Of a stretch of DNA of 64,000 nt, positions 62,403 to 64,000 are shown in pieces. Location: assembly GCA_026874595.1 (NCBI GenBank), contig JAPPUL010000076.1:248001-312000 (forward strand), written 5' to 3'. The notes under the pieces are model-generated. The model did not search any database. It saw nothing but the letters and a program-made list of their open reading frames with translations, and was not told the origin of the DNA. Source of the DNA: Sipunculus nudus (taxonomy: Eukaryota; Annelida; Sipuncula; Golfingiida; Sipunculidae). Numbering within the stretch: position 1 is the stretch's first letter; every line of letters starts with the position of its first letter. The position numbers were made by a program, and so were the translations under genes.

Positions 62403-63689
62403 TTATCGCTGCCATAAAAGCTTTGGCCATTGTCCATCTTCAAATGCCTTCCAAACAGATGTTGACCAGCTTGCATTAGTAAAGGTAGTTGGTGTAATAT
62501 CTTCTGTCTTTATTGACTTTATATCTTTTTCTGGAATTAACTTTATATTTACATTTCTGGCTACCTTTTTTTCTGGAGACGTTATTTCCATCACGAAACT
62601 ATTTTCTATGCTTGAAGATTTCCCAACATAACCGGCAAACCTTCCAACATACGTACTTGTACTTCCTTGTGGTAGACTTTCTGCCTTTGAGTAACAGTTA
62701 ATTATTTTCCCGAGCTCAAGATAGCCGACAAACCCTCCTATATGCTTATTATTACTGTTTGTGTCTACGGCTACTTTGCCTGTTGAGTAGCAATTTTCTA
62801 TATCACTTGCACTGTCTGAGTGTCCAACAAATCCACCTATGTTATTATTGCCCTTAACATCTCCAGTTGCATAGCTGTTTTTTATATATCCACTGCCTTG
62901 ATTCCTTCCAACGAGCCCGCCTGCATTAGGTCCAGACACATCTCCAGTTGCATAGCTGTTTTTTATATTGCCACGATTACGGCCAATAAGTCCGCCTATA
63001 TCATCGTTTCCATGTCCTGTAACATCTCCTTCTGCATAGCTATCTATTACATTGCCACCATCATTATAGCCAATAAGCCCACCTGCGTGGCTACCGTTGG
63101 TATTTTCTACTTTAATCGATGAGGAACACCTTTCTACTTCGCCATCTAAGCCATTAATGCCAATAAGTCCTCCAACAACATTATCATTTGGGCCCGTTCC
63201 AATTTGTTTAATTCCAATATTATTACTTTGACTACTCACTTTTATGTTTACTATCTTTCCATAGTTTTCACTTGCAAGTACTCCACTGTGTCCATACGTC
63301 TCAAGTGCGTTTTTAAGTACTATATTAAGATTTTTTACTTGGCCCCCTGCTGATATCTTTTTTATTAATCCTACCGCGTCTTTTGTAAATGATTCTATTG
63401 TGATTTTTTTGTCTTGCCCCTCGAGGATCCCTTTAAATTCATCTATGCTTGTCCAGCCCTCTAATGTAAGGTCTTGGGTTAAATAAAGTGCCTCACACTG
63501 ACCAGCAGCTTTTAACTTCTCCTCTAAATCCTTTGCTGTTTTAATGTAGATTTTTTTAGTTATGCTTGTACATTCGACTTCATGGTTAATATCTGTCCTC
63601 CCTACTTCCCCGCCTTCAATGTCAATTAGATCCCTGTAGCATGATGATAGCAATAAACTTGTAATTAGTATGAGAAGTATATTTCTCAT
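62403..63689 (-). CDS. GLUG-repeat surface lipoprotein 6
   Basis: 428 aa. The signal is MRNILLILITSLLLSSC (Cys17) and the head domain has LYLTQDLTLEGWTSIDEFKG. About seven GLUG-type units follow, for example GGLIGRNRGNIKNSYATGDV and AGGLVGRNQGSGYIKNSYAT, and the cap ends GQWPKLLWQR. It is more diverged from lipoproteins 1 and 2 in the head but shares single repeats with them: SYATGDVSGPNAGGLVG also occurs in lipoprotein 1. Its 3' end and downstream spacer are duplicated at 62042-62301. Confidence 0.85.
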   Translation of the reverse strand: MRNILLILITSLLLSSCYRDLIDIEGGEVGRTDINHEVECTSITKKIYIKTAKDLEEKLKAAGQCEALYLTQDLTLEGWTSIDEFKGILEGQDKKITIESFTKDAVGLIKKISAGGQVKNLNIVLKNALETYGHSGVLASENYGKIVNIKVSSQSNNIGIKQIGTGPNDNVVGGLIGINGLDGEVERCSSSIKVENTNGSHAGGLIGYNDGGNVIDSYAEGDVTGHGNDDIGGLIGRNRGNIKNSYATGDVSGPNAGGLVGRNQGSGYIKNSYATGDVKGNNNIGGFVGHSDSASDIENCYSTGKVAVDTNSNNKHIGGFVGYLELGKIINCYSKAESLPQGSTSTYVGRFAGYVGKSSSIENSFVMEITSPEKKVARNVNIKLIPEKDIKSIKTEDITPTTFTNASWSTSVWKAFEDGQWPKLLWQR

Positions 63690-63817
63690 GTGAAAACCCG
63701 ATATATTGTTTAATGTGTAACAATAATATTGTCATAATCTTTATATTCTATCTTTAGAATAAGTTTGTTATAAAAAGCGTTATTATAGGCATTTTACTTT
63801 ATTCTTTTGATATGGGA

Positions 63818-64000
63818 TTAGTCTTTTTCCCATTTAAGTTTTGGCCATTGTCCAGCCTCAAATCTCCAAGCATCTTTTGACCAGCCTTGAGAGCTAAAAG
63901 TAGTTTTTGTAATTTTACTTTCCTCTATTATTGCTGTTAATGCATAAGAAAATCCATCACCTGATATCATGCCATTCTTTGTAAAACTGCTTTGTATAGA
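63818..64000 (-). CDS. GLUG-repeat surface lipoprotein 7, C-terminal part only (runs off the window)
   Basis: Sixty codons and a stop are visible on the minus strand. The frame ends in WRFEAGQWPKLKWEKD and contains ITKTTFSSQGWSKDAW, the cap of the GLUG family in this array. The rest of the gene lies beyond the window. The spacer to lipoprotein 6 is about 130 bases. It shows that the array continues. Confidence 0.8.
   Translation of the reverse strand, partial: SIQSSFTKNGMISGDGFSYALTAIIEESKITKTTFSSQGWSKDAWRFEAGQWPKLKWEKD

Overview
The window is AT-rich and densely coded. It comes from a diderm (Gram-negative-type) bacterium: it carries BamA, a TamB-like protein, lipid A disaccharide synthase (LpxB), a TolC-like outer-membrane protein, ExbD and many lipoproteins. 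A firm taxonomic call is not possible by eye. Two FliL-like proteins suggest flagella, the relaxed lipoboxes and overall gene style are compatible with a spirochaete-like lineage, and HisS is of the archaeal/eukaryotic-like bacterial type. No rRNA, tRNA, CRISPR array, IS element or prophage was recognised.

Layout. 1-10 kb: the end of a parvulin PPIase gene, a 1017-aa PAS-only sensor, a DUF6687-like protein, a diguanylate cyclase, a fur-nudix-SDR cluster and two FliL-like membrane proteins. 10.3-12.1 kb: Rieske protein and cytochrome b of a bc-type complex. 12.2-24.2 kb (minus strand): an envelope-biogenesis cluster read exbD-tamB-bamA-fabZ-lpxB-ribD. 24.4-30 kb: ligA, a ZnuABC-type metal importer and phosphatidylserine synthase. 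30-35.7 kb: TolC-like protein, TPR protein, MltG and an HpcH/HpaI aldolase-like protein. 35.9-42.2 kb: a glycolytic cluster read gap-pgk-tpiA-secG-methyltransferase-pgi. 42.5-50 kb: cutA, a transglutaminase-fold protein lacking the usual catalytic residues, a gamma-carbonic-anhydrase-like protein, gyrA, thiD and hisS. 50.2-53.5 kb: an arsenite-oxidase-type aioBA operon behind a good sigma70-like promoter, followed by a decayed aldehyde dehydrogenase remnant. 54-64 kb: an array of GLUG-repeat surface lipoproteins on the minus strand (six complete genes, one 3' remnant and one gene running off the window).

How it fits together. The Tat-exported AioB/AioA pair would oxidise arsenite in the periplasm and pass electrons to a respiratory chain; the separate Rieske/cytochrome b pair may be part of that chain, but no c-type cytochrome is visible here. 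The exbD-tamB-bamA-fabZ-lpxB group builds the outer membrane on which the GLUG lipoproteins would be displayed.

Two patterns stand out. First, the GLUG array shows recent tandem duplication, shared intergenic modules, near-identical blocks between neighbours and a duplicated 3' fragment, as expected of a locus that diversifies by recombination. Second, short direct tandem repeats (12-31 bp units) sit repeatedly at gene starts and ends across the whole window (PAS gene, SDR, ribD, pgk, aldolase, gyrA, secG, TPR gene, aioB leader, ALDH remnant).
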